A stretch of DNA of 64,000 nt from Takakia lepidozioides (GCA_030704615.1 CM060732.1:42885053-42949052); one strand, 5' to 3'; counted from the stretch's first letter, positions 37,540-50,022 are shown. The notes: generated by a model not told the origin, from the letters alone. Translations and numbers: made by a program.

Positions 37540-37730
37540 AACTCCAGTTGGGGTTACACGACGAGGTGTGTAACTCCACTCGGGGTTACATCAGGTTACA
37601 CGATTGGGGTCTGTAACTCCACTCGGGGTTACATCAGGTTACACGATTGGGGTCTGTAACTCCACCCGGGGTTACATCAGGTTACACAATTGGGGTCTGT
37701 AACTCCACCCGGGGTTACGCAGAATGGAGT
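37540..37730 (+). repeat. 43-bp minisatellite (about four units)
   Basis: GGGGTTACATCAGGTTACAC recurs with exact 43-bp spacing at 37582, 37625 and 37668, and in shortened form at 37711. Each unit contains GGTCTGTAACTCCAC. A partial unit precedes the array near 37550, and looser GGGTTACA motifs continue to 37875. Confidence 0.85.
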
Positions 37731-37879
37731 GTAACTCCAGTGGGTGTAACCCACACTTGATCTCCAAATTTGACTAAGTCCAAATGTGTATAAAATGGAC
37801 TAACCAGAGTTACATGAGAAACCGGGGTTACAGAGGGTTACACCAATTGGAGGGTTACATCGACCAGGGTTACACTACA

Positions 37880-37970
37880 AGAGCCTCCCATCAAGAATTG
37901 AACCCTGAACCTCGCCGCCTGCAATGCTATCACCTTACTGTCACGCTACCACAGCTTGCAAGCCTCTCAG
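37880..37970 (-). repeat. tRNA-like segment, possible SINE head
   Basis: On the minus strand TGGTAGCGTGACAGTAAGG (37933-37951) resembles an RNA polymerase III A box, and GGGTTCAATTCTTG (37892-37905) resembles a B box; spacing fits a tRNA. The anticodon arm does not fold convincingly, so it is more likely a SINE-type promoter than a tRNA gene. Confidence 0.4.
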
Positions 37971-38352
37971 ATTCTTAAGTGTTTATAATAGTGAAACTGA
38001 GGTAAGAGGGGGTGGGGAGGAATTGACAGGGGTCTCGAGTACATTAAGTTCTTACATTATTCCTATTGTCTTCCTATATAGTGGGGGTTAATGAACACAA
38101 CAAAATAAGAAATAACAAGAGTCTCTTACAAATTGATTGTCATCAATGTAGGTATATTACTTACACCCAAGAATCAATATACATACATCAATCCTTGCAG
38201 TGTCTCACACACTTTCTCACACACTTCCATACAATCGAGTCTGAGTCACGCATGCAAGAGGGTGTGGCAAAGCTAGCAGCTGGAGCCTCCATTCCCAACT
38301 CTGTATTCACCTATGCCCAGCAAATCCTGCACCCACTCCCAATTACACTTTA

Positions 38353-41300
38353 TTAGTTGTAGTCATGGATCTCATGACAGTCCAGAATCAGGTGATGCTT
38401 GAGATTTCCGCTTAAGCTCTTAAACAGCATAGGTGATGATTGATGAGACACTTGACTGAAGTGGATGACTGATGTCAGCATCTTCCCCCCAGCTGTCTTC
38501 CCCCACGCAAACCCTCTCTCCACCCACCTAGTGCCCTTTCCTCCTCCCTTCTTGAATAGGATACCCAAATCAGTGGTAGCTACATCAATGTTGAAGTCAG
38601 AAGTTCACCTGGCAAGCCCGATTCTTTGCCCTTGTCTCTGCTGTGGTGGGGATGTCATGGTTTGGCTTCGAGAATCGTTTCTCCCCCCGATCACAGGAGC
38701 CCCACCCATCAGAAAACCTGCCTGACCTGCATATGGGAGCATTGACAAAGTTAAATCCCTGAACAAACTACCAAAATTTATTACAAGAACTGTGATGTGC
38801 TCTCTAGCTCCATGCCTTACACTTCATGACTTGGCAACTATTTCTGATTAACAGGAAAGAGATGAATTATATTACCAAGAAATGGAATGCGAAATGATGC
38901 TGGTCTTCGACAAGGCATCAGGCATCAGGAAGTGCAATTTCACTTGACAGTGAGAGGAGAAAAAACAAAGGGGGTTAGGATCAGCATTGAGTCGCAAGGG
39001 GATGAATGGAGTACTTACAGCATGCTAGCACGGACCACAAACTCTGCACGAGTGACATTGGAATGGGGATCAAACTGGATGTTCTTATCTTTGATTTCGA
39101 ACGAAATATTGAAATAGAAGCCAATCTTACGCCATCCTGGTAAATTCCCAACCATCAAATGTCAAAGCTGAAAAACTCTGTTAAACTCTGTTACAGAAGA
39201 TGATTCAAACAGGTGAAGATGAAAAGTTGGCTGCATATTTTAAAAGCTGCCAGAAGATATTAGCCACTTGCTTCAGCTTCCTGTGATTCACTGGCAAAAG
39301 AAACATGATTGGCTCTGAAAGAAACTGACAAATTCAAACCTGACTTCTTGATGAAAGGCTTCCCCTGCATCATCATGTAGTCCCCTGGCACTAGTATCTG
39401 GCCCCCAGGACACAACCCCAGAGACAACAAATGATCTGTTCATACAAACTATGTGCTCTCCCATTCTTAATTAAATCTACAATTGATTTGTGTCTCCATA
39501 ATGCACCATTTCCATAATGTGTTCCTCTGGACTCCATCTCATTGATTAGGCACCTATGGTCATCCACTGTCTCTCACAATCCTTCAAAGGTGCCTGCTCT
39601 CTGGCAGCCAGCCCATGGACATCATTGCTAGAAAATTTGGTGATGGCATTGCTGATGTAATTCCAGGTCAAGCCCCATGGTCACCAGAGACCAAGGGCTA
39701 GTAAGCCTTACAGACCAACGCAGGTAACTGATTTATGTATCACAGCAATTTCCCTGCCAACTACTACAAATCTATGTTATAGATACAAATGATTTTAAAT
39801 GCTTGCCAGCATTTGGAACCAACAGTGATAGTGCGGGGTGACTTGCCTCATGCCCAGAACGTGACTGGCAACAAGAGGTCAAAGCACTTCTTTTTCATGA
39901 AGCCAAAGCTTGGACCCTTCAAACCCAGCAACAAACCAGCCCAAGGTAGGGCCAGATGGTTTCAGTCACATGTATGTTGGTTGTAGGTTTGGTACTCATT
40001 GGGGATTCCAAAATGGGATGAGATTTACCTGCAGGGCAGCTTCCTGAAACTGCTTGAAGACATTGGCTGTTGGCATGGTGGTCATCCATGACCCATTCGC
40101 ACCAATGTTTGCTACTGCATTCTCTCTGGAATCTGGCCACGTATTCCCCACGTTTCCTGCAACTATCTCATGTGAGACATGAAGTCGTGAATTCTGTACA
40201 GGAATTTCATGGAGGAGATCTCGGCCTGGTGAGGGCCACTGCTGGCCAACTGCATGGTTGCCATTGGCAGAAGAGTTGTGACGTTTGCTGCTTGGATGTC
40301 CCCAATACTCTTCCTCTGTTTGCAGGTCATCACCCCTTCCGTGCTTCTCCGGCTGCAATGAAAGTGTTTGAGACTTCAAAAGGGGATATCTAGATAGCGC
40401 ACACAGATCCCTAAGAGTACTTCTCTTGGCCTATCTGTTCAATAAATTTTTGTTCAACAACATTTTCACAGCTAATCCAGCATCCATTGCCTCACCCACA
40501 AACAATAGTGTCTGGTACGATGGAACATCCCCTGATATGGGACAGCAAAAACAAGCAAGGTGGATTTTGAAGAGAAAAATGAATTTACATAGTACTTGAG
40601 CTCTCATATACATATACTCATCCCCAGTTCTTAGGGCACATGCTTGACAGCAATGTGGTGCAGAGCTTCCAAATGATAGAGGACAAGATTCAGGCTGTCC
40701 AATTCCATGGCTATGAAGAGAACAGAACCCCGGACTTTGACTACTCGATTCTTACTGCAAATAGTACGTTGGTTGCCCATGTATTGGGTGTATCAAAACC
40801 GATTCTAGGCTGGGCATTGCTCTACATGACACTTACCATTTCCATCAAGTTCTTTCAATGGACCCATAAAACAAACAGCACACGCAACATGGGACGCAAA
40901 GAACAATATTCCAATTCCATCAGACAACACATCTTGGAAATGAAGAGCACAGTGTGCACACGACACTCAGAAGTCAACAAGAGTGTGCGTGAATACCATG
41001 CATCTTCGGAAATTCTGCGCCAAAAAAGCACCACGGTGGCAATCTGAGGATGGTGATGGGCCCGCATTATTCCTATGACTGATTGATTGTCTCCATTGGC
41101 ACTTCAGGGGACGCGATGGCTGCTCAGAGCGAGAAAATGGCTGTGGAGAGGGCGGCAGCGTCACCACAGGGATCCTGGGCGGATTTTCCGAGAAACTCCG
41201 GGCATGCGGGTTCTCTGAGAAGTTTGTAAGGAGCAGAGGCTCAGGTGGCGATGTGTAATTCCTCGATGGTGACTTGTGTCGCCGTCCGTTAGAGCGTGCC

Positions 41301-41368
41301 TCGGCTGCCAGATCGCAGGCAGCAAAAATTTCAGCGTAGTCATCGTCTGCAAGTGGCCATTCCGCCAT
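38353..41368 (-). CDS. Conserved protein with a prokaryote-like KSGWRK...TRAKNRA domain (six exons)
   Basis: Minus-strand exons: 41368-40997, 40352-40029, 39397-39340, 39136-39019, 38726-38609, and a last exon of about 38543-38353. All internal junctions have GT/AG sites and matching phase. The N-terminus (MAEWPLADDDYAEIFAACDL) is acidic, then Ser/Pro/Asn-rich and probably disordered. The C-terminal domain spans exons 3-5: VPGDYMMMQGKPFIKKSGWR, then FDPHSNVTRAEFVVRASML, then RFSDGWGSCDRGEKRFSKPN and TAETRAKNRACQ. From memory, the same motif order occurs in archaeal and bacterial or phage proteins of unknown or single-strand-DNA-related role. AATAAA overlaps the stop codon. The last exon's acceptor is weak, and extra exons may lie between exons 1 and 2. 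Confidence 0.66.
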
Positions 41369-42725
41369 GCCTGCCAACCTCGATCACTCATGCAACTCCA
41401 TCGCACTTCCTTCATTTACCGAAAAGCTTTGGATCGACTCCACAATGGGATGGAAGGTAACCTTAATCATATGATAGTAGTGGTCTGATGCGGGCAGATT
41501 CCAAGAGGGAGGGAGACATAGAGAGGTTGACAGATAGACAACCTAGAAAGAATCAAACTAGCACACACGCACATGCAAGGATTTCCCGGAAAGGGGCAAA
41601 TCTACAGGCTACCCAAACAAGCTCAAAATTATACTACAAACATGCATTGAAAAATGCCCTATGAAATGAAAACATTTAGCTGCATTGGGCAACACTCGTC
41701 TTTCTTTTCCGCACTTGAATGCAACCTATGAAACAGAAGCTGCCAAGACCGAGCTCCCAATCTCTCTCAAACACACAGACACAGAAAAGAGAGATCCACA
41801 ACAAAGAGGAGAGATAGAACCATAGTCGAAATGCAACCTAACCACGATCTCAATTCGAATATGCAGGCCCGCGAACTTCAGCTCATCGACGCCGTCCATG
41901 TGGACATATCTAACGGTCTACTTGAACTTCTCCTCAACTCATCTGTGTTTTAGCATATGAAATCATGCTTTGGCAAATCTTCTGACTCACAGTAGAAGAA
42001 AACATTCCGGAGTCCGTGGATGGTTATACCAATCTCCTCTGACATGTCTGGCAGGAGCTGAGAGAAGCTTGGATACAATGGCGGATGATGGAGACAAAAA
42101 TGGATGCTGGCGAAAAATGAAATACATGGGCAGAAAAATGCACTTCGTAATTTGTGGATCAATTAGGAATGAAGCTGGTCATAATGTTTACAAAGGATTC
42201 GATGAGGAGCAGTTAGATATGTGAGCCTTACATTTAAGCCCTGTACACTTCATAAGGAATTTTTTGAGTTTTTAGACAGACTGATCCTATCCACTTTAGT
42301 TCCAATCACAGCTTTGTTCGACTGCCAAGGGGACGACAGTGTTGAGCACAGAGATACATCTCTGGGCCCACTGCTGGCGGGGAGGGAGATGGAGATGGCT
42401 TGCCAACATCTGATGCATACTATCAGCAGTAAAACCTGCAATCATGGAATCTCTTCAAATAAGTGGGCAATTATATGGTCACCCAGCTTCTCCAGATAGC
42501 CAAAACCACCACCAGCACCTGCCACTAGACTACTTTGGCCGCACATTTTCCCACATTGCCTCTTCTGTGCTTCCCTTATGAATATTACACCATGTAGACT
42601 CCGACTCAGTTTAGCCTGGATGCAGCACAATCACTTCCTCCTCCCTCTTTCAGGTTCCCTCCTCCCCATAACTTTTTGGTGGTCTCCACCAAATGCAGAT
42701 ATTGGATACATGAGGGAACTTGCTC

Positions 42726-45371
42726 TTACTTCGAGACCTTGGAGCACCGACACCAGAAAGCTACACCACCCCCTCTTCCCTTAGCCACTATGATTTCATC
42801 ATCTGCATAGAACCAGATGAAGAAGGGATCTGTCTTTCCAGGAATGCGGTCCTTATCCTCCTTTCTGCCAATATTGATTGCAAATGGCCCCACTGGCCCA
42901 ATCTTGATATTCACCTTGTCAAAAATAAAGGCCAAGATTCGCTGACTCATTGAAATCCGCCCTTCAAACGTAAGAGAGCCGATTGGTCCAAGGTATACCC
43001 CATTCTCTATTCTCATTGCCTGTGCCCAAACAGACAGTTCTCAGGGATGAGTCAGTGCAGGCCAGTAGCATATGTGATATATGCTCTGACGATAAGAGCA
43101 CGCTGCAGGGCTAGAGAGAGAACAAGAGAGAAAATGAAACTGTATAGCATCTGTGGAGAGAGAGAGAGAGAGAGAGAGACATATTGCTTGCCATCACCCA
43201 TCCAAGCAGCTTCATGTCAGAGCCTTCTTCTTCATGTGGTTATTTACCCAAGACCTTCTGCCTTCATTTGGGCCTTTGGCCTCTTTGTGCCTTACTGGCT
43301 TCTTGTCTTTGTGTGCCTCCTTGCCATACACGTCATTTCTTGCCTTTATGCTTTCTTGGCTTGGCTCAGGTGTCCATGAGAGGTTTCCTGAGATATATTA
43401 AGAGGAGGAACAGGCCCATTTCCTATTTAAGAGAAGAAGCACAGATACCTCTAGCTAGAGTCATAACAGACAGGAAATTGCATATAACTTCTGAATAAGC
43501 TCTTGTTAGTGCCTCTTGCGCCAGCCATAGACTAGCCAGCTCTAATAAGAGCAGATACAAGCTTTCTCAACATCATGCCGTCATTGAAACTCACCGCTGC
43601 ATCAAAATTCTGAACAGCTGTTACAGGCAAGTACTGGCCTCCTCCAGGACCGCCCTTCAGACCATCTCTCACCTGTAATTGCACATTAATCCAGGCCAAG
43701 ATGATTAGATGGGGAAATTTTCAATAACAGCAAAATATTTCAGGTACCAATGTCACTCATCTACCCCAAACAGGGTACTTGGCAGTTGTATATCATCCAT
43801 GGATCTCTGATAACAGTCACCAATTGCTGTGCAGTGGAAGCCAACCATTGAAACTGCAAGGATGACACGTGGCCAGTATCCTCCGTTAGATAACACGTAA
43901 AATGTCCCTACAGAACTCAGCCATCCCCTTTTGACATTTGGTTTTGAGTGCCATGCCACACAGCTGGCTTACCAATTCTTTGCCAGCAGTGAAAACTAGC
44001 ATCCATGTGCGTCCTGGTGACTCCGTACCACCAAGAGTCTCCAAAAAGTTACTGGGATTAATCTTAGCCTTCTCTATTGCCCGGATGGCCCCAAACACTT
44101 CTGCTGGTGGCACTTTTCGGGTCTTAGCCGCAGTTTTCAGCAGCGCCACATACTGCTCAATATCATCAGTGCTTTCTGCAGGTTTTGCATACTCCTCAAC
44201 TGCAAGAGAAAAATTGCAAGAAGATGGATTTCCATGTCAGTTTCTAAGGACAAGGTGTCTGGTTGACAATGGCGATCGCATCAATCAAGAATATTATATC
44301 TTTGAGACGATATCTACTGTACTGGAGCAACCAACGCTACAAGAGGCAGAGGGCAAGAAGATTGTAGCAAGCAAAAGAAAGTGACTTCATTGACAATAGG
44401 ATCGTCAGTCAGGCATCATTAAAGGGATCATCTCAATCCTCCGGCAAACCTCCAAATGGGCACCTTGTCACCTGTAAATTCAAATTAAATAAGCTTTACT
44501 AGTCACTGAACTGTTGATGTCGAAGCATTGCCAGTAAGGAATATCAGTAATTGTATACCAGTAGTGTATTTATCTTAGATGGAATTTGCAACAGATCAAA
44601 ATTCCATGACATGGCCATTATTTACCTTGTTTAACCAGAGATTTTCCATCACTAACATCCACACTAAGTTTTGCCTACAACATTGGACTCTGTAAAAGAC
44701 CTACAGCTGGTCATAATCTATTTATTTGCCACCATGCTCAACGGCTAATTTCACTGGCGACGTCGAGTAAACTTTGTTCGTTCCCGGTTAGTCCAATAAG
44801 CTAGACTTCATGGTTTGAACACGTGCACCCAGCAAGACAATCTTTCTCCACATCAACCAGAAATATGATACCAACTGTTTTATGCTTACTTACGATTAGC
44901 CAACCAGAGGCAAATTGGAATGGAAACGACTAGTATCCATTCACAATCAAACCATATATGTGCACTTAGTGCCAGAAAACCTTGATTTTTGTGGGATTTT
45001 CGCGGAAAATATCACAAAAATATAGTACTCCCATCCTATTCCGCCCCCAATCCAGAATTCATGAATGCTGCAAGTGGGTCATGACTACATCGACAGACAG
45101 TGCACAGTGGCTCACATTATAAGCAGGGGATCACACCTGCCTCATCTGTCGCCACCGAGGCCTTGATCTTACTCATAACCCCTCTCCCCCTCCTCGTTTT
45201 CCCCGGATCAAATGTAGCCGATAACCCGTGCAGCACTTGTGAGGAATAAGACATACGGTGCCTCTTCAGGATCCCAGAAAGAGAGGCCGACGAGGTGGGC
45301 CATTGTACCTGCTTAGAGCAGGCTGAAATGGTGGCGACGGAGGACCATGAGGCAAGCGTTAGAACGTCCAT
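42726..45371 (-). CDS. Plastid lipid-associated protein / fibrillin, FBN10-like (four exons)
   Basis: Minus-strand exons: 45371-45137, 44199-43973, 43672-43595, 43019-42726, all in phase, giving 277 residues. Exon 1 begins MDVLTLASWSSVATISACSK and is Ser-rich and basic, as in chloroplast transit peptides. Exon 2 has EQYVALLKTAAKTRKVPPAE and NFLETLGGTESPGRTWMLVF. Exon 4 has the PAP/fibrillin core: RIENGVYLGPIGSLTFEGR, FIFDKVNIKIGPVGP and DPFFIWFYADDEIIVAKGRG, ending FWCRCSKVSK. Fibrillins bind lipids in plastoglobules, thylakoids or stroma. The exact subgroup is my best recollection. Intron 1 is about 0.94 kb and intron 3 holds a (GA)n tract. Confidence 0.85.
43155..43179. repeat. (GA)n microsatellite
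   Basis: About twelve GA units lie inside intron 3 of the fibrillin gene. Confidence 0.9.
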
Positions 45372-45689
45372 AATAGGAGTATCTGAGAAGAGGGGATCCA
45401 GGCGCTCACTGTACCACACTCAAATCTTTCTCTCTCAGAACAGTTCACATCTTCGCATTTCGCTAATCCCCCGAACCTCACGCTCTCTGCAAGCTGCCCA
45501 AGGCCAGGCTCAGACTCGCAATCCAGAAAGCGATCCGACCTTCGCACGTGGTCCTCCTTTCACCAGTGCTACAGGGCACTGTCCCACTCTTCGTCGACGC
45601 TCCCATCCATAGTCTCTACATGAATGACTTCTACCGACATCCGTCAGCGAGGATCGGAGTCGTCATGGATGAAACCTGGTTTCAATTAC
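45372..45689. other. Upstream region of the fibrillin gene
   Basis: Likely 5' leader and promoter of the minus-strand fibrillin gene. The plus-strand frame at 45295-45612 overlaps its first exon and is treated as a shadow. Confidence 0.35.
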
Positions 45690-46540
45690 AAACATAAAAA
45701 TTACGAAAATGCATTTGGACCTAGATGGAGATTGCAGAGTGGGCTTAGATGGGCCCGGATATAGGAGTCGCATATGATGGCAGACGCCCTTGGATACATA
45801 GGAGATTGCACTTGGGCTTAGATGACATTCGACACTAGGGCCTCTACAGGTGAGATGCACTTGGATATATGAATAGAAGATTGCACTTGGGCTTAGATTT
45901 CGATTTTCACACATGGGCCAACGGCATAGGCTACACTAGAGGTCGCACTTGGGTCTTGACATAGGAGATGCATTGGGATACAGAAGAAATTGCACTTGGT
46001 CTTAGATTTCAATTCTTCACACATGGGCCAAAGGCACAGGCTACACTACAGGTCGAGTTGCAAAGTAGCTACATCCAGTAAATCCCCCTCCTCTTGAGCT
46101 CTATCAGACATCAATATATGAAGCGAGACGTTTCTTTTGTTTTGTAGATTTGAGATGTCCTCAACCGCGAGGCCCCAGCCCTAGTGCTTGGTACCATGGA
46201 AAGCCCTCAACGAGGAGGGGTGCACGGGCTTGGTCTCATGATTGTTGGACCTGCGGTGTGGGAGATGTGGAATTTCAAGTACTTTGGGTCTCTGGAAATT
46301 CCCGAAAAATAGTAAATCGAGAGGAGAGATATCAAGGGAAAGGTCTCCGGTTCAAATATGGTCGTAGGCTCTGTGGAAAAAAAATGCATTTGGACTTCGA
46401 TTACATTGGACCCTTGGGCCAATGGCAGAGGCTACACTAGAGGTCGCACTTGGGCTTCGACATAGGAGACGCCGCATACATAGGAGATTACACTTGGGCT
46501 TAGATGATACTTGACACTTGGGCCAACGGCACATGCTACC
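45690..46540. repeat. Degenerate repeat tract with TTGCACTTGGGCTTAGAT motif
   Basis: The phrase GATTGCACTTGGGCTTAGAT recurs near 45808, 45872, 45989 (altered) and 46487. GGCTACACTAGAGGTCGCACTTGGG recurs near 45929 and 46430, and ACTTGGATACATAGGAGATT-like phrases lie between them. Units of roughly 110-130 bp are interrupted by unrelated sequence at about 46060-46370. No coding capacity was recognised. Confidence 0.6.
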
Positions 46541-47188
46541 CTAGTAGTCTCTCATGAGGAGTGCACTTTACATCCATATTTGGCTATATACATCCACATA
46601 TGTCAAATCACATCGAAAAAATGTGGCGGCCATCATAGCGCTCATCCTCATAAACAATGACATTTTGCCACGTCACCAAAGAGAAGTTGGGCAAACTGGA
46701 ATATTTTATAGATTCCTAAAATGTCCTGAGCTAATTTCTCATAATTCAATTTGTGGAGTGTTTGTATTAAAGGTTCCAGACAGCGTTTTTTTTTTTGGCA
46801 AATTTTCGCTATTTGGCGAGCTCAGATTTGACACTTCGATTTGCCCATATTAAACCAGCCCATCAGTGGAGGATCCTAGGGAATAGCCAGCGCGTCAGCC
46901 AATGTCCTTCGCATTATTGCCACCTCACCACCGAGCCGTCAAAATCAATCGCCATATCAGCCGCCAATCTGTGGAAGAATCACGTTTAGATGCTACTGAC
47001 GCTTGTTCACTCTAGCCAGCTCGTAGCGACTCGCAAGTGTTCCTTAATATCGTAGAGGCGTGTAGATCTACTAGTACTAAAGCTTCTCAATGTTTTAGCA
47101 TCGTATTAGATATGCTAGATATGCTGGCAGCTGAAGCTTTTCAATGTGTTAGCGGCGCCGTATAGATCTATTCAATACTGCGTCGTTA
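46541..47188. other. Intergenic, no gene recognised
   Basis: AT-rich DNA between the repeat tract and the hAT-like element. No coding frame or repeat is supported. Confidence 0.35.
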
Positions 47189-49570
47189 TGGAAGAATCTT
47201 CAGCAAGGAGTCCCTTCAAATTGGTAAGCACGATGGAGGTTGTTGGCAGATCAAACTCTAGAGATAAATTCAAGAGCTCGCATTGGGGTTCTCAAAGTGG
47301 TCATTCTCAATCTGTGCAGCTATGGCTCCATTGGTTCCACCAGCAAATTTCAAATACAAACTGATCTTTGGTGCCACAACCCCATCGCATGTAGCATCTT
47401 CCAGCAATAGTAGTTCTGTTGTGACTATTCCTGAGAGTGCCCCAAGAGAAACATCACCTTTGACAGATGAGACAGAGAAAAGCAAGAAGAAGAAAGTGTA
47501 GTGGGCCCTAATGGCAAGATCTCTCAAGTCAGATGTAAAGTTTGCACTCATGTTAAGGGGAGGGAAAAATTGTTGGTGCCAAAACTTGATGGTCTCTACA
47601 AACATGCTGGCCACAAGAGAGCCGGTGACTCCACATCTGGTCACAGTAAGGGATCTATGTACTACGATCCTACTAACCAACACCAGAAGAACGAGAGATT
47701 TTTTGCAATACATGCCTCAGGGAATGTGCTGCATCAGTTGATACTAGGTCAAGCAGCTGGAGAGGACAGGAAAAAAAGAGTTCAATTTGCAGCATTGTTC
47801 TATTTGTTGTGTGAAGGTCGTCCTAAGCAGACATAATTTATGAGACTTTAAAGAACTTGTTTGGATTCTTGAAAGTGAAACATACCCCAAGGAAGCACTG
47901 GAGTGACAATGCAGGTTGGGACATGGCAGAGTGTCTCCATAGTATAGTACTACAGAGGACCAAGGAGGTTGTCAGAGCAGCAAAGTTCATTTCAATATCA
48001 GCAGATGAGGTTACATGTCTCGATAACTCTTCGTGGATTTCTATCCATGCTTATGTAGTTGATAACTACAGAAGAGCCCCAATTCTACTTACATCGTGGT
48101 CTGGAACAGATGTGCTTGACTGTCAAGCTTGCTCATATCCAAACAATGGTACACACCACACTTCTGTTGGCCCAACCTTCTTAGGGTGCCCAAAATATGT
48201 CTTGATGACAGTCAAATGACGGTGGAAATAAGCTTATGCATCATGTTTCACCCAATAGTTAGGGTAAACTATTCCCATGGCACTCATAAGCTCATGGTCG
48301 GGAAACCATCTCTGCAACTCAAGGGAAAGACTAGAACCAACATCTGAACACTGATTTTTCACAGATTCCAGGGTTGTCTCCCACATAGCAAGGCCCACAT
48401 ACACAGGCTCACCAGTCTGCTCATGTGTGACATGCAAAAATGCATTCTACCCAGCCACACGCATAGCACACCACACCGTATCAGTATTTGCAAGATTAGG
48501 ATCGAGGACCCAAACCAAGGGCAAGGTTTCACTCCGAAATGATATTAGGTTGTTGAAGACTGAAAATGCATCATCTTTGAACTTCACCTCTTCAGCATTG
48601 TAAACCTTGAAAATGTCAGCCTGACAGAGTTTCACTGCCTCCACAAAATCAACCACATATACATCCCTCCCTTACGCCAACTTTAGCAAGTAGTGCACAA
48701 GTTCTAGCAAAGATAAGATACAATGAATGCCCAGTAAGACCTCCAAATCTTACAACCTTGAGATATTAGTATGAGTTGTTGTGCTCTCGCCTGTATCGGC
48801 CCACATCTGCATCACCCGTGGTTTATAGTCTTACAAAACTCTCTTAGTTGGGGATAACATTGACAACCATCTCGTTTTGACATTTCGCAAAATCTTCAGC
48901 CCTTTCTGATCCAAATGAGAGGCTAATTTTTGCCCTCTTGGGTGACCCAACAAAATAAGAATACAGTGTCTACAAGAGAGACCTTCTATCCTAGCAACAA
49001 GACCAAATGAACTGATGGACTTCACTACAAGGTCAGTTCGGTGGGCGACGCAATGATGGGCACACTGAACGGGGCAATTTTTGACTTTACATGTGTAGTG
49101 ACACCTGTCCGGATCCCTGCAAAGACACTACCCCCATCTGTGCCAAAGGAAACCAACTTCTGACCCACCGCCTCTTCATTGAGACTTCAAAAAAACGTGA
49201 CTGCTCTCAATAAGATCTGAGTGATGTTATCTGCTGTTGCACCTCCAAATACACATTCAAGGGTGCTGAATCTATAATGTTGCAAGATAAGAAGGAGTGC
49301 AACCTTTTGCGCCGTCTCTGGCTACGACTGACAACTTCGCAACTTCTTAATTAAAAGAAGATTGGGGAATATTTCAAGTTGGCAGAAATAGCCCTGGTTC
49401 AAGTCAGGCTTGGCTCTGTAGAAGATGAGAAATGTTTCAGTACAGTAAGCTTCATGAAAAACAAGCTCCGCAATCGACTCACGAATCATTTGGATCTGAC
49501 TGTGAGAATGTACAGTCAATCGTTCTATACACTACAGGATTTTCCATACGACCAGGCCATCGCTAGCTGA
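47189..49570 (+). mobile_element. hAT-like transposase remnant with an internal inversion
   Basis: Plus-strand 5' part (47283-48219): a BED-like zinc-finger segment (VRCKVCTHVKGREKLLVPKL, DGLYKHAGHK), then WSDNAGWDMAECLHSIV and AAKFISISADEVTCLDNSSW. The middle part is on the minus strand (about 49310 down to 48234): LVSFGTDGGSVFAGIRTGVT, HHCVAHRTDLVVKSIS, KILRNVKTRWLSMLSP, and finally FPDHELMSAMGIVYPNYW. The last part is plus again (49352-49570): LGSVEDEKCFSTVSFMKNKL, a hAT C-terminal dimerisation motif. Frameshifts and stops occur in all parts. The order makes sense only if 48.22-49.33 kb was inverted. TIRs were not found. Confidence 0.72.
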
Positions 49571-50022
49571 AGAAAAGAAAATTCGCTATGGCATGGATGG
49601 ATAAGTTATGTGGCTTTCTGCATTAGGGTATGGCCTTGCTGCCTGCATCTACAATAGTCGAACTCGACACTTAATCAGATCGTTCTACAGTTTTCCATAT
49701 ACTTCAGCGTGCAATGATACAGCCCTAGGATGTTATCTGTTTAACTGTCGATTTGAACTTGTGCAATCGCGCATAGAACTAGGCATGTAAATATCTTTAT
49801 ATAGTGCCTACAGTTGAAAAGGGACATTTGAGCAGTCATTTCACTTCCAGTGCTACTTGTTCCAAGCTGTCAGCAATCTGTAGCCTTACGGCACAGGTGT
49901 GTTGTATGCCATAGGTGGTAACTTCTGTGAGGCCTGGGCTGTATGGATATACTCATTAGGAGCTCTCATAATTGTGTTGTAGCTTGTTGGTTTTTTTTTC
50001 TATTAAGCCATTCTAGACCAAT
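49571..50022. other. Intergenic, no gene recognised
   Basis: Spacer between the hAT-like remnant and the CACTA-like end. Nothing could be supported. Confidence 0.35.

Larger units (their letters stand above)
37414..38075. mobile_element. TIR element with internal GGTTAC minisatellite
   Basis: GGAAGATAATAGGAATAATGTAAGAACTTA near 37414-37445 is inverted at about 38044-38074 (TAAGTTCTTACATTATTCCTATTGTC). Weaker inverted similarity reaches about 100 bases inward (GGGTGGGGA...CTTCCCCACCC). The 660-bp interior has no ORF. It contains the minisatellite and a tRNA-like segment listed separately. It looks like a non-autonomous DNA transposon; a related single end lies at 29640-29815. Confidence 0.6.

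Noticed and set aside
40640-41047. 135-codon plus-strand frame near 40.6-41.0 kb
   Set aside because: It looks fairly protein-like but has no recognised motif and overlaps the first exon of the minus-strand gene, whose exons are phase-consistent.
45295-45612. 105-codon plus-strand frame at the fibrillin 5' end
   Set aside because: It overlaps the fibrillin transit-peptide exon on the other strand and has no domain.
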